Numbered from the stretch's first letter, positions 1 through 8,163 are shown. The stretch: DNA of 17,137 nucleotides from Gammaproteobacteria bacterium (GCA_003645495.1 QNFK01000008.1:1-17137), one strand, 5' to 3'. Notes: generated from the sequence alone by a model not told the origin. Translations and numbers: made by a program.

Positions 1-53
1 ATCTTTGCAAACCGGAAACTGAGGCAATGTCAAAACGGAATGTACGGCCTTGA
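1..53 (+). CDS. possible 3' end of an upstream gene (partial)
   Basis: One frame is open from the left edge and stops at TGA 51-53, inside the TTG start codon of the next gene (50-52), giving a TTGA stop/start overlap. Such overlaps usually mean translational coupling in an operon, so an upstream plus-strand gene may end here. Only about 16 codons are visible and no family can be recognised. A second frame also stays open from the edge to TGA 100-102, so the choice of frame rests only on the overlap geometry. Confidence 0.3.
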   Translation, partial: LCKPETEAMSKRNVRP

Positions 54-781
54 ACGACGCTGTCGAGAAAACCAGAAACGGCGCCATCGTATACGATACT
101 GACCTGATCAACCAGATATCGGACGCGGCGTTCACTGCACGTAGCTGGCCCTCTGCTACGCCGGTTACCGGTGTGTTGCGTTCGGCTGGCAGAGGCGACA
201 CCATGATCGTCGGTAATGGTGAACGGGAATTTGTCCTGCGCCACTATGTGCGCGGTGGTCTTCCCGGGCGATTGGTTCGCGATAAGTATCTGTGGACAGG
301 TGAAGCGCAAACGCGCTCCTTCGCCGAGTGGCGTCTGCTGGCGAAGCTCGTAGCGCTTGGGTTACCGGTTCCTCACCCTGCGGCGGCGCGCTACTCTCGC
401 ACCGGACCGGTATACAGCGCCGATCTCCTGACGGTGCGCGTGGCAGGAATCCGCTCCCTGGCGGAGAGAATCGCACAGGCACCGGGCGATGTTGAGTTCT
501 GGGAAAACCTTGGTGCGGACCTGCACCAGTTTCACGCAGCTGGCGTATTTCACGCAGATCTCAACGCCTATAACGTCCAGGTTGATCGGAATGACAAGCT
601 GTTCCTGCTTGATTTCGATCGGGGAAAAATATTGCCATCGGGAGTCTGGCAACAAAAAAACATCAGTCGGCTGCATCGCTCAATGCGAAAAATAAAACGA
701 CTCGAACCGAAACTGTATTACGTCGCAGCAAACTGGAAACAGTTTCTTGACGGCTATTTCAGTGCATCGAGGTCAGCGTAA
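50..781 (+). CDS. kdkA: 3-deoxy-D-manno-octulosonic acid (Kdo) kinase
   Basis: Kdo kinase uses ATP to phosphorylate the Kdo sugar attached to lipid A, at the cytoplasmic face of the inner membrane, in lipopolysaccharide inner-core assembly. The 243-residue length fits the family. The kinase-like catalytic loop HADLNAYN lies at residues 168-175 (catalytic Asp170, Asn175), and the metal-binding segment LLDFDRGK follows with Asp188. An N-terminal segment with FVLRHYVRGG and a KYLW motif is also typical. The start is TTG at 50: the same frame has a stop at 20-22 and the next ATG is near 203, which would remove conserved N-terminal sequence. The last 28 bases overlap the convergent lipid A acyltransferase gene, so two LPS-assembly genes meet tail to tail. 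Family assignment is firm; the start is moderately firm. Confidence 0.88.
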   Translation: MNDAVEKTRNGAIVYDTDLINQISDAAFTARSWPSATPVTGVLRSAGRGDTMIVGNGEREFVLRHYVRGGLPGRLVRDKYLWTGEAQTRSFAEWRLLAKLVALGLPVPHPAAARYSRTGPVYSADLLTVRVAGIRSLAERIAQAPGDVEFWENLGADLHQFHAAGVFHADLNAYNVQVDRNDKLFLLDFDRGKILPSGVWQQKNISRLHRSMRKIKRLEPKLYYVAANWKQFLDGYFSASRSA

Positions 782-1695
782 ACATCCGGTAACGGCGCTG
801 GTCGCCGCTTGAATTTTCGGTGTACCCAGTAGTACTGCTCAGGACAACGTCGAATCTGATCTTCAAGGAGTGCGACGAATTTTTCCGTGTCTGCAATCGC
901 ATCGCCACTTGGAAAATCTTCGATTGGTGCAAGGATACGAATTTCGTATCCGCCTTCCGGTAAACGCCGCGGGAAAAATGGCAGGACCTTTGCTTTGCCA
1001 AGCTTCGCAAGCGTACTCGTCGCCGTGTTTGTCATCGCAGGAACACCGAAGAACGGCACCAATGCGGACTGTTTGCCATCGTAACTCTGGTCAGCCGCAT
1101 ACCAAAGGATCGTGCCTTCGCGAAGGCTGCGGATCATGCTCTTCAGATCATTCTTTTCGATCATCTTTCGTGCGGTTACTTCCCTGGTGCTCGCCAGGAA
1201 TTCTGTCATGAGACCGCTGCGAAAGCGCCGATAGACCCCGTCGATGGCTGAGGTATGCTGACAGATCACACGTCCGCACACCTCAAGTGTCGTAAAGTGC
1301 GCGCTGAGCAATAGCACGCCAAAACCCTGATCCAGGGTTTCCTGTAGATGGTGCATACCGATAACGGTGGTCAAATCTGACATTTTTTTGTCGGATGCCC
1401 AGCGGCCGAGACCCATTTCCATAATCGACACGCCCAGCGCCTCGAAGTGCTCGAGGACAAGCTGATCGCGTTCCTCAGTTGATAATTCCGGAAAGCACAG
1501 TTCTATATTTCGCCGCGCTATGGCGCGACGCTCAGCACCGACACGATGTGCCAGGCGCCCGATAAATTTGCCGACTCCGATCTGCCACTGGTAGGGCAGA
1601 TAGCAACTTGCACGCAGGAAACCAAAACCGATCCATGCGGGCCAGTAATTAGGTGTCCAATAGTGATATAGCGGCCGGCGCTCGTGTCGTTTCAT
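754..1695 (-). CDS. lpxL: Kdo-lipid A acyltransferase, LpxL/LpxM (HtrB) family
   Basis: An inner-membrane acyltransferase that adds a secondary acyl chain from acyl-ACP to Kdo-modified lipid A. It has the family layout: a hydrophobic, aromatic-rich N-terminal anchor region (about residues 14-36), an ARRNIELCFPEL segment near 60-70, and the catalytic HX4E motif as HFTTLE (His133, Glu138). GVYRRFRS and WYAADQSY segments and a C-terminal YYWVHRKFKRRP, where family members have YxWxHRRFKxRP, complete it. The 313-residue length is normal. The gene starts at ATG 1695, 98 bases behind the stop of the exported deacylase on the same strand, so cotranscription is possible. It converges on kdkA with a 28-base overlap. 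LpxL and LpxM cannot be told apart by eye, so the symbol is family-level. Confidence 0.88.
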   Translation of the reverse strand: MKRHERRPLYHYWTPNYWPAWIGFGFLRASCYLPYQWQIGVGKFIGRLAHRVGAERRAIARRNIELCFPELSTEERDQLVLEHFEALGVSIMEMGLGRWASDKKMSDLTTVIGMHHLQETLDQGFGVLLLSAHFTTLEVCGRVICQHTSAIDGVYRRFRSGLMTEFLASTREVTARKMIEKNDLKSMIRSLREGTILWYAADQSYDGKQSALVPFFGVPAMTNTATSTLAKLGKAKVLPFFPRRLPEGGYEIRILAPIEDFPSGDAIADTEKFVALLEDQIRRCPEQYYWVHRKFKRRPAPLPDVYADLDALK

Positions 1696-1746
1696 GCAGA
1701 TGTGTGTTTGTTGACAGACCCGAAGTGTATCGGCATGTCGGCGGCC

Positions 1747-1778
1747 TTGCGACTCGGGCTGCGTCTTTCGCAGCGCAA
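1747..1778. other. nested inverted repeat between two minus-strand genes
   Basis: A perfect 6-bp stem, GCTGCG (1758-1763) with CGCAGC (1769-1774), has a 5-base loop. It is flanked by a second pair, TTGCG (1747-1751) with CGCAA (1774-1778), sharing one base with the inner arm. It lies in the 98-base gap between the deacylase stop and the acyltransferase start. No T run follows on the minus strand, so it is not a standard intrinsic terminator. An RNA hairpin affecting processing or readthrough is possible. Confidence 0.35.
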
Positions 1779-1793
1779 TGCGGCCTCTATGGA

Positions 1794-3038
1794 CTACTCA
1801 GACAGACTGTCTTTGATGTCGCTATCATGCAGGTTCAGTTCGTCGCCTGACTCGTCGGTGGGAACTTCTGCCGCCTCAATACCGATATGAAATGCAGCGA
1901 AGCCCGGCATAACCACCTGGTTTCTCGCCATACCGATAATTCGTCCCGAGTGCGGGGAGAACAGTTTCGTGCTGGCGTTACTCATCGGATCAGTTATCGT
2001 GCCAAGCAAATCGCCCTCGCGCACCGTGCGGCCAAGCACTACGTCAGAAAGCAGGATTCCGCCGCGATTGGCGCGTACCCAGGAAGAGCGATAATAGACC
2101 GGTTCAGACTCGCCCCAGAGACGGATCTTTCTGACCATGCCAAGTGTATGCAAAAGTGTCTGGACACCTTTCACACCATGTTTCACTTCCTGTATTTCAA
2201 GTTCAGTTGGCCCACCGGCTTCCAGCGTGACAGTAGGTATACCTGCAGCGGTCGCCGCATAACGCAAGGTCCCTTCGGCCGGTTTGTTGTGCAGGATGAC
2301 GGTCGAACCAAAACCATCTGTCATCGCTACTACATCAGGATTGAGCAGGTCGGCGCGTAGCTGCGGCAAGTTGGAGCGCTCGAAAGAACCGGTATGCAGA
2401 TCAACCAGTGCGTCGCAATGTGAGACGATGTCATTGAAAAGGGAATACGCTATGCGTGACGCGGCACTGCCATTGGTATTGCCCGGGAAATAGCGGTTGA
2501 GGTCACGTCGGTCCGGCAGGTAGCGGGACCCGCGACGAAAGCCCTGCAGATTGACAATGGGCACACCGATTACAGTACCCGAAAGTTCGTCCGCCTCCAG
2601 GTTGTGCATGACCCGGCGCACAATTTCTATCCCGTTGAGTTCGTCACCGTGTACCGCAGCGGTCAAACAAAGTGTCGGGCCCGCCATGTTACCGTTTACC
2701 ACCAGAACCGGTGTTGCGATTGACACGCCGGCGAACAATTCAGTGGCTGACCAGGAGAGTCGCTCAACTGTGCCGGGCGGAATTTCCGCGCCGAGAATGG
2801 TTAGCGTTTTCGCGACGCCATCAGTATTGGTGATAGCATTTACAAATGCTGTGGTCGAAGCGCTGTCTGCGCCGTCACCCACGGAACCGTTGTGATCAGC
2901 ATCGGTCTGAGAAGCAGGTGTTGGTGGCTCATCACTGTCGGTCGGGGTGGCGCCCGCCAGAGAATTGCCGGCGACCAGCAGCCATGACAGCGCGGCCAGG
3001 CGCAGCAATTTCGGATACAGAGTCGCATTCATTTTCAT
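1794..3038 (-). CDS. exported AstE/AspA-family zinc deacylase
   Basis: A 414-residue member of the succinylglutamate desuccinylase/aspartoacylase family, zinc enzymes of the M14 fold that cleave amide bonds of N-acylated amino acids or related substrates. The first zinc motif is HGDE (His130, Glu133) in AVHGDELNGIE, and the later histidine is His215 in DLHTG. NLQGFRRGSRYLPDRRDLNR and the C-terminal beta-rich segment with SPHSGRIIG are also typical. Start ATG 3038 gives MKMNATLYPK then a hydrophobic stretch ending LAGA, a signal peptide, followed by a low-complexity Thr/Pro/Asp-rich linker. The reading frame stays open upstream to 3452, but that part crosses mltD and has no signal peptide. AstE proper is cytoplasmic, so export argues against arginine catabolism. 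Substrate unknown; the neighbours suggest a cell-wall or extracellular peptide role. Confidence 0.8.
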   Translation of the reverse strand: MKMNATLYPKLLRLAALSWLLVAGNSLAGATPTDSDEPPTPASQTDADHNGSVGDGADSASTTAFVNAITNTDGVAKTLTILGAEIPPGTVERLSWSATELFAGVSIATPVLVVNGNMAGPTLCLTAAVHGDELNGIEIVRRVMHNLEADELSGTVIGVPIVNLQGFRRGSRYLPDRRDLNRYFPGNTNGSAASRIAYSLFNDIVSHCDALVDLHTGSFERSNLPQLRADLLNPDVVAMTDGFGSTVILHNKPAEGTLRYAATAAGIPTVTLEAGGPTELEIQEVKHGVKGVQTLLHTLGMVRKIRLWGESEPVYYRSSWVRANRGGILLSDVVLGRTVREGDLLGTITDPMSNASTKLFSPHSGRIIGMARNQVVMPGFAAFHIGIEAAEVPTDESGDELNLHDSDIKDSLSE

Positions 3039-3186
3039 CAATTTTTGGCACGCACGTTTGGCAGGGGAAAATTGGGCTTGATCATTACCGTCAGCTCGGG
3101 TCAAAATACGCCTAACCAAGGCTATTTTCTGTGAACTATTCAAGTATTTAGAGCCGATTCCTAGATTGAAGCGATATTCTGAGCAA

Positions 3187-5130
3187 ATGACAAGTAAATT
3201 CCCCAAAATCCACGTTGCAGCGCTCATTCTCTGCATTTCCGGGTTGGCGTTTGCCCAATCTGAGAGCGTTTTCCCGCGCCCTGCAGGGCTTGAACGTGAT
3301 GTAAATTTCTGGGTTTCCATTTTTTCAAAATATTCAACGAATGAAGGTGTATTGCATGACAATCGCAATCTGGCGATTGTGTATGAGACAGTGCCGCTGC
3401 CTAATAATGCGAGTCGCAGAACGCGGCAAAGAACCTCCGGCAATCGCCGCAAGCACTACCAGGCGATATTGCGCACGCTGGCTGATGGTAAACGCGACAA
3501 CCTGAGTACCGAAGAACAGCACGTCCTCGATCTTTGGCCAGTTGACGTGACCAACGAGGAGCTTGCAGCGGCAGTTGGTCGTATTCGCTTCCAGCTGGGA
3601 TTGTCAGACCGATTTCGCGAGGGTCTGCAACGCGCTGGAAGATGGCGTGATCATGTCAATGCAGAATTCACAAGGCTTGGTGTGCCAACGGCGCTGGGTG
3701 CGCTACCGCATGTTGAATCTTCGTACAATCCGGATGCCCGCTCGCATGTAGGCGCTTCCGGTATCTGGCAATTTACGCGCAGTACCGGTCGTCGGTTCAT
3801 GCAGGTAGATCACGTGCTGGATGAACGTAACGATCCATTCCTCGCTACGACCGCTGCCGCCAAGCTGCTTGCCTATAACTATTCCATCACCGGTAACTGG
3901 CCAATGGCGATTACCGCGTATAACCATGGCTTATCCGGCGCACGCCGGGCGATGCGCCGCCATGGCGATACCGCATACGTCGATATCCTGCGCAACTACA
4001 ACGGCAGAACCTTCGGCTTTGCTTCGCGAAATTTCTACGTCGCTTTTCTTGCCGCGATGCAAATCGATCAGGATCCGCAAAAATATTTTCCAGGCGTCGT
4101 GCCGGAAAAGCCGACCGACTACTCGAACTTCCAATTAACCGCTTTCGTCGCTGCTGACGAACTTGCATCGGCACTCAAGGTTAGTGAGCGTGATATCGCG
4201 CGCCATAACCCTGCGTTGCAGGCGACCATCTGGCAGGGCAGCAAGTACCTGCCGAAGAATTACGCTGTTCGACTGCCCACCAATATGCTTGGCGCGCCGC
4301 TGCCGGACCTGATTGCAGGGATGCCTGAGGACGCGTTGTATGCCAAGCAGTTGCCTGACTTGTTTCATACCGTCGCCCGCGGCGATACGTTGTCCGAAAT
4401 TGCAGATACTTATGAGACTCGCGTATCGACGCTGGTGGCATTAAATGCGCTTGGCAGTCGCCATCGAATCCGCATCGGACAACAAATACGCTTGCCGGCG
4501 GCTGGGCCCGCTCCGGTCACAGTTGCCAGTGCTCCTGTAGCTACTGCGACAGAACCGCCACCACCGCCACCCGTCGAAGTCATTGCTGATGCACCGGCTA
4601 TCGCAACCATTGAAATGCCCGAGGAAGAAAGCCCGGGTGCGCTGGCGGATCAGGTCAGTGATTTTATTGGCGGCTTGCAGGCCGCACTGCTTTCCGATCC
4701 GAGCGACTACTCCGTTGGCGACGACCTGACCATTGAAGTTCATTCGCTGGAAACGCTTGGTCACTATGCCGACTGGCTCGGCCTGAAGACGCAGCGTCTG
4801 CGCGACATTAACGGTCTGGCATTTCGTACGCCGGTGGTTGTCGGGCAACGTATCAAGCTTGATTTCGGTATCGTGAATACTGAATCTTTCGAGAATTTGC
4901 GCGCCAATTTCCATCGCCAGCAGCAGGATACTTTCTTCCGCAATCACACGATTACCGGCGTTACCGAGCACGTGGTCAGGCGCGGGGAGTCGATATCGAT
5001 ACTCTCGTTGCGCAAATACGATGTCCCGGTGTGGCTGTTCCGCCAGTACAACCCGGAACTCGATCTGGACAGCGTACAACCCGGCACACGCCTGAATTTC
5101 CCCATTCTCGTTCGCAATTCATCTGGCTGA
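3187..5130 (+). CDS. mltD: lytic murein transglycosylase D with three LysM-type modules
   Basis: MltD cleaves the MurNAc-GlcNAc glycan bond of peptidoglycan in the periplasm, leaving a 1,6-anhydro end. From ATG 3187 a 23-residue signal peptide ends AFA before QSE. There is no lipobox cysteine, unlike E. coli MltD, so this form looks soluble or LysM-held. The SLT domain carries the catalytic Glu177 in ALPHVESSYNP, followed by GASGIWQF, the AITAYNHG motif and a YNGRTFGFASRNFY segment. LysM modules lie near 393-437 (clear), 516-560 (divergent) and 594-643 (VVRRGESIS), with a proline-rich linker and an acidic segment between the first two. An upstream in-frame TTG at 3166 would put charged residues before the signal, so ATG is preferred. 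It is divergent from the exported deacylase across about 150 bases. Confidence 0.92.
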   Translation: MTSKFPKIHVAALILCISGLAFAQSESVFPRPAGLERDVNFWVSIFSKYSTNEGVLHDNRNLAIVYETVPLPNNASRRTRQRTSGNRRKHYQAILRTLADGKRDNLSTEEQHVLDLWPVDVTNEELAAAVGRIRFQLGLSDRFREGLQRAGRWRDHVNAEFTRLGVPTALGALPHVESSYNPDARSHVGASGIWQFTRSTGRRFMQVDHVLDERNDPFLATTAAAKLLAYNYSITGNWPMAITAYNHGLSGARRAMRRHGDTAYVDILRNYNGRTFGFASRNFYVAFLAAMQIDQDPQKYFPGVVPEKPTDYSNFQLTAFVAADELASALKVSERDIARHNPALQATIWQGSKYLPKNYAVRLPTNMLGAPLPDLIAGMPEDALYAKQLPDLFHTVARGDTLSEIADTYETRVSTLVALNALGSRHRIRIGQQIRLPAAGPAPVTVASAPVATATEPPPPPPVEVIADAPAIATIEMPEEESPGALADQVSDFIGGLQAALLSDPSDYSVGDDLTIEVHSLETLGHYADWLGLKTQRLRDINGLAFRTPVVVGQRIKLDFGIVNTESFENLRANFHRQQQDTFFRNHTITGVTEHVVRRGESISILSLRKYDVPVWLFRQYNPELDLDSVQPGTRLNFPILVRNSSG

Positions 5131-5131
5131 C

Positions 5132-5533
5132 GTGAAATCAGTCGCGGGAATATTCCTCATCCGCATGCTGCCCGTGCTGTTTGTCACGATCGCTGCTATC
5201 GCCTATGTAGCCTATGTTGAGGGTAGCGACGCCTACCTGCTGAGAAATGCCATACCGATGCTGCTGGTTATCGTTATCTCTGCGCTGACTTTGTATCGTG
5301 GCCGCGGGCGATGGACTGGCGCTGGCTGGAGCTGGCCGCTGGGGACGCTGGGATTTGCACTACCCGCCCTGGGCTTGTCACTGTACCTGCACTATGCGTA
5401 CAGCGTGGATCTCAATGGTATGGTCAGCGAGTCCGTGTATCCGCGTGAGCTTTTTCGTTACCTGCCCGAATACACGACCGGTGCTGGTGCTATTGGCTTC
5501 GCGATCGGCTGGATAGTTGGACGAAATGTATGA
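5132..5533 (+). CDS. small integral membrane protein, unknown function
   Basis: The GTG start lies one base after the mltD stop, so translation is probably coupled to mltD. The 133-residue product has four hydrophobic segments: about residues 8-28 (LPVLFVTIAAIAYVAYV), 36-54 (RNAIPMLLVIVISALTLY), 70-90 (LGTLGFALPALGLSLYLHY) and 115-131 (GAGAIGFAIGWIVG). A basic RGRGRW turn follows the second segment. I do not recognise a family. The tight spacing suggests a function linked to wall remodelling or simply cotranscription. GTG 5132 is chosen because it is the first start in the frame and begins directly with a positively charged then hydrophobic segment. Confidence 0.7.
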   Translation: MKSVAGIFLIRMLPVLFVTIAAIAYVAYVEGSDAYLLRNAIPMLLVIVISALTLYRGRGRWTGAGWSWPLGTLGFALPALGLSLYLHYAYSVDLNGMVSESVYPRELFRYLPEYTTGAGAIGFAIGWIVGRNV

Positions 5534-5593
5534 CAACAGATTGTGGACAATGTGCACAAGTCCATTTTCACCGCCAGTCTGGTTTGTTAATCT

Positions 5594-5603
5594 TTGACGT
5601 CAA
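5594..5603. promoter_or_regulatory. 10-bp palindrome upstream of the L,D-transpeptidase-like gene
   Basis: TTGACGTCAA is a perfect palindrome about 30 bases before the next ATG and is closely followed by a second small palindrome, AACGTT. It could be a regulator site. Short palindromes occur by chance, and no matching second site was seen. Confidence 0.2.
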
Positions 5604-5632
5604 CGTTAGGAATCTGATTTCCTGAGGCGAGT

Positions 5633-6160
5633 ATGAATATGGCAAGAAGCAGCTATTCCAGCAATTTGATCAGCATTTTCGTTGCCTGCACGATTCTTTG
5701 CTGGCCGCTTTTGCCAGCAGCGGCTGCGGACTTTCCCCTTGCGGACAAGATACTGGTGGAAAAGGGCAAACGGAAACTGCACCTGCTATTGAATGGCGAG
5801 GCATTTAAAACCTACGATATCGCTTTGGGTGTTGTGCCCAATGGCGACAAAGTGCGCGAGGGAGATCAGAAAACGCCAGAGGGCGTGTACAGAATGGACA
5901 AGCGAAATCCGGACAGCGACTATTTCCTGTCTATTCATATTTCGTATCCGAATCGGCAGGAGCGCCAGGAAGCAAAACGTAGCGGCGTCAATCCTGGCGG
6001 ACAGATCATGATTCACGGCCAACCCAATGAACCCAATTATTCTGCTGCGTACTACCGCAAGGAAGACTGGACCAATGGCTGCATTGCAGTATCGAACTCA
6101 GACATGATCGATATTTGGCTGATGACGCCAAATAACGTCCCTATCGAGATAGTGCCGTGA
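5633..6160 (+). CDS. exported YkuD-domain protein (YafK/L,D-transpeptidase type)
   Basis: YkuD-domain enzymes form or cut L,D bonds between peptidoglycan stem peptides, or attach lipoproteins to them, in the periplasm. The 175-residue protein starts with a signal peptide (hydrophobic core about residues 11-27, probable cleavage after the alanine run near 29-32). The catalytic domain follows: His128 in IMIHGQ, and Cys150 in DWTNGCIAVSN, the standard HX(14-30)NGC pattern. A KTPEGVYRM segment near 80-88 fits the YafK/ErfK subgroup. E. coli YafK (DpaA) cuts the Lpp-peptidoglycan link, so the reaction may be cleavage rather than crosslinking. A GAGG-like ribosome binding site lies about 7 bases before ATG 5633; a second ATG two codons later is also possible. 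Confidence 0.85.
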   Translation: MNMARSSYSSNLISIFVACTILCWPLLPAAAADFPLADKILVEKGKRKLHLLLNGEAFKTYDIALGVVPNGDKVREGDQKTPEGVYRMDKRNPDSDYFLSIHISYPNRQERQEAKRSGVNPGGQIMIHGQPNEPNYSAAYYRKEDWTNGCIAVSNSDMIDIWLMTPNNVPIEIVP

Positions 6161-6211
6161 TCACAAACCCAGGTCACCACATCGCGATCAGGCGTAGCCG
6201 GGCCTGAAATT

Positions 6212-7624
6212 TTGCCAACCGTAGAAATTGTTACAGGTTCATCGTTACGTGCAGATAGCGATGAGACCGTAGATGCAGAAGTCTGGCCGGAGGGCAGCCT
6301 CGAGGTTTTGTCCCAGGTTGAGGCAGAACAGCTGCGTAACCAGGGCGAGGGTGGTCTGCACTCATTGCTGCGCCGTTGCGTCCTCGCAGTCCTGAATTCC
6401 GGAGCGAACACCGACGATACCCGCGCAGTACTCGAAAAATTCAGCGATTTCGAGGTCGGCATCATTCAGCAGGACAGGGGCCTCCGGGTCAGTCTGAAGA
6501 ATGCTCCGACGACGGCATTTGTTGACGGCAAGATGATCCGCGGCATCCGGGAATTGCTCTTCGCGGTCTTGCGTGACGTCGTCTACATCAATTACGAAAT
6601 CATAGAAAGCGGCCGTTTCGATCTGGGAACTTCCGAAAACATAACCAATGCGGTATTTCATATCTTGCGCAATGCCCGCCTGCTGCAGTCAGCTGCCAGA
6701 CCGGATCTCGTCGTTTGCTGGGGCGGACACGCGATCAGGACGGAGGAATATGACTACACCAAGCGAGTAGGTTATGAACTCGGCCTGCGGGCGCTGAATG
6801 TCTGTACGGGCTGTGGCCCGGGTGCCATGAAAGGCCCGATGAAAGGCGCAACCATTGGCCATGCGAAGCAACGCATTGGTACAGGACGTTATATTGGCAT
6901 CACGGAGCCGGGAATTATTGCAGCGGAATCACCCAATCCGATCGTCAATTCGCTGGTGATCATGCCGGATATGGAAAAACGACTGGAGGCGTTTGTGCGC
7001 ACCGCCCATGGCATAGTCGTGTTTCCGGGCGGTGTCGGTACTGTAGAGGAAATACTTTATCTCCTGGGTATTCTCCTGCACCCGGGCAATCGTGACCTGC
7101 CATTGCCATTGATCATGACGGGGCCAACTGCCAGTGCCTCCTATTTCGAAAAAATAGACCAGTTCATTGGTGAAACGCTGGGTGCGGACGCGCAAAGCCG
7201 CTACGAGATTGTTATTGGCGACCCCGAGAAGGTCGGCCGGATGATGCTCGAGGGACTTGACGACGTACGCAAGTTTCGCGAACACCACGGTGATGCGTAT
7301 TATTTCAACTGGCGCCTGACCATTGACCACAGTTTTCAATTGCCTTTCCAGGCGACTCACGCATCGATGCGCTCGCTGGATATCAGTGAAGGGTTGCCGG
7401 CACATGTTCTTGCCGCGAACCTGCGTCGGGTTTTCTCGGGGATCGTGTCAGGAAATGTGCGTGAGGACACGATGGCGGCAATTGAGGCCGGCGGACCATT
7501 CGAGATTCGCGGTTCGGAAAAATATATGCGGCTACTGGACCGATTGCTTGGCGAATTTGTCGAAGACGGCCGTATGAAGCTCGCCAGTGACGCATACGCA
7601 CCATGCTATCGGGTAACTGCCTGA
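6212..7624 (+). CDS. ppnN: nucleotide 5'-monophosphate nucleosidase PpnN (LOG family)
   Basis: PpnN splits nucleoside monophosphates to free base and ribose 5-phosphate; the E. coli enzyme is stimulated by (p)ppGpp and affects growth after starvation. The 470-residue protein follows E. coli PpnN (YgdH, 454 residues) closely: an N-terminal DUF4478 region (LSQVEAEQLR, AVLNSGANTDD, AFVDGKMIR), the Rossmann-type LOG core with WGGHAI, CTGCGPGAMKGPMKGA and the catalytic-site motif PGGVGTVEE (272-280), and a C-terminal DUF3412 region with FSGIVSGNV and a MKLxxxAYxPCY ending. The start is TTG 6212. No other ATG, GTG or TTG lies between the previous gene's stop, which is in the same frame, and the conserved core except a TTG inside LEVLSQ. 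This adds about 20 residues at the N-terminus compared with E. coli. The gap to the preceding gene is 51 bases. Confidence 0.93.
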   Translation: MPTVEIVTGSSLRADSDETVDAEVWPEGSLEVLSQVEAEQLRNQGEGGLHSLLRRCVLAVLNSGANTDDTRAVLEKFSDFEVGIIQQDRGLRVSLKNAPTTAFVDGKMIRGIRELLFAVLRDVVYINYEIIESGRFDLGTSENITNAVFHILRNARLLQSAARPDLVVCWGGHAIRTEEYDYTKRVGYELGLRALNVCTGCGPGAMKGPMKGATIGHAKQRIGTGRYIGITEPGIIAAESPNPIVNSLVIMPDMEKRLEAFVRTAHGIVVFPGGVGTVEEILYLLGILLHPGNRDLPLPLIMTGPTASASYFEKIDQFIGETLGADAQSRYEIVIGDPEKVGRMMLEGLDDVRKFREHHGDAYYFNWRLTIDHSFQLPFQATHASMRSLDISEGLPAHVLAANLRRVFSGIVSGNVREDTMAAIEAGGPFEIRGSEKYMRLLDRLLGEFVEDGRMKLASDAYAPCYRVTA

Positions 7625-7818
7625 CTCGCATAACGCTGGGATGCATTCTGTTAAACCAGGCATTCAGACAGCAGCCGGCGCCCGCCTTATTAAGTAAAAC
7701 GCGAGCTAAGCACTTGATTTTGTGTCAGAAAGTGCCGGTTTGCATTGTGATGCAGTTCCTGTGATCCGGGCCATTTGCCGCGTAGCCTTTCTTGAAAGGA
7801 TTGCACGAGTACATACCC

Positions 7819-8082
7819 ATGCCGGATAGCAAAGACATTTCATTCGCCAGCGATTACACCCGCGACGCTGAAGACCAGGGCAACAAGACTGGTAATGAAG
7901 CTGGTACTGATTCGCCCGCACCTGAGCAGTCTGAACAGGATGGATGGCAGCAATATCGTCAGTGGATATCCAAGGCTCCCGCACCTCGTGGTCGGCGGTC
8001 TGGTGTGGATCCGTCTTTGTATACCTGGAAGGGATATCGAAACTGGACCGAGCAAATCAAACGCAACTGGTCCGACAGTTAA
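7819..8082 (+). CDS. small Trp-rich hydrophilic protein, unknown function
   Basis: An 87-residue product from ATG 7819; a TTG at 7792 in the same frame would add nine residues, and an AAAGGA just after it does not favour it. The first half is acidic and low in complexity. The second half looks like a conserved core: DGWQQYRQW, then an Arg-rich turn, then VDPSLYTWKGYRNW and a basic end with another Trp. No transmembrane segment, signal peptide or cysteine is present. I do not recognise a characterised family. A related-looking motif (LDRTIYAWKYW) is encoded about 550 bases downstream, out of frame with the next small gene, which hints at a shared family or duplication. The clustered Trp and basic residues suggest binding to RNA, protein or membrane, but this is guesswork. 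Confidence 0.55.
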   Translation: MPDSKDISFASDYTRDAEDQGNKTGNEAGTDSPAPEQSEQDGWQQYRQWISKAPAPRGRRSGVDPSLYTWKGYRNWTEQIKRNWSDS

Positions 8083-8103
8083 AAATTATCGCTGCATAAT
8101 CAT

Positions 8104-8129
8104 AAGCGACAATTTCAAGCGACAATTTC
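8104..8129. repeat. 13-bp perfect tandem duplication
   Basis: The unit AAGCGACAATTTC occurs twice without a gap (8104-8116, 8117-8129). A preceding TCGCT could pair with AGCGA of either copy, giving two alternative weak hairpins in a transcript. It lies just after the stop of the 7819 gene. Confidence 0.85.
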
Positions 8130-8163
8130 CAAACCTCCTCAAGAAACTCATTCGTCACTATCG

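Noticed and set aside
1887..2360. 157-codon plus-strand frame inside the deacylase gene
   Set aside because: Opposite-strand shadow of a well-supported zinc enzyme; no coherent protein pattern.
3039..3452. Upstream extension of the exported deacylase frame to 3452
   Set aside because: It runs antisense through the start of mltD and would bury the signal peptide inside the protein.
4441..5079. 212-codon open frame antisense to mltD
   Set aside because: It lies wholly inside the mltD coding region, has no recognisable domain and no ribosome binding site; a GC-rich shadow frame.
5540..5633. Sigma-70 promoter before the YkuD-domain gene (TTTTCA with TAATCT)
   Set aside because: Spacing is 17 bases but only about half of the positions match, too weak to list.
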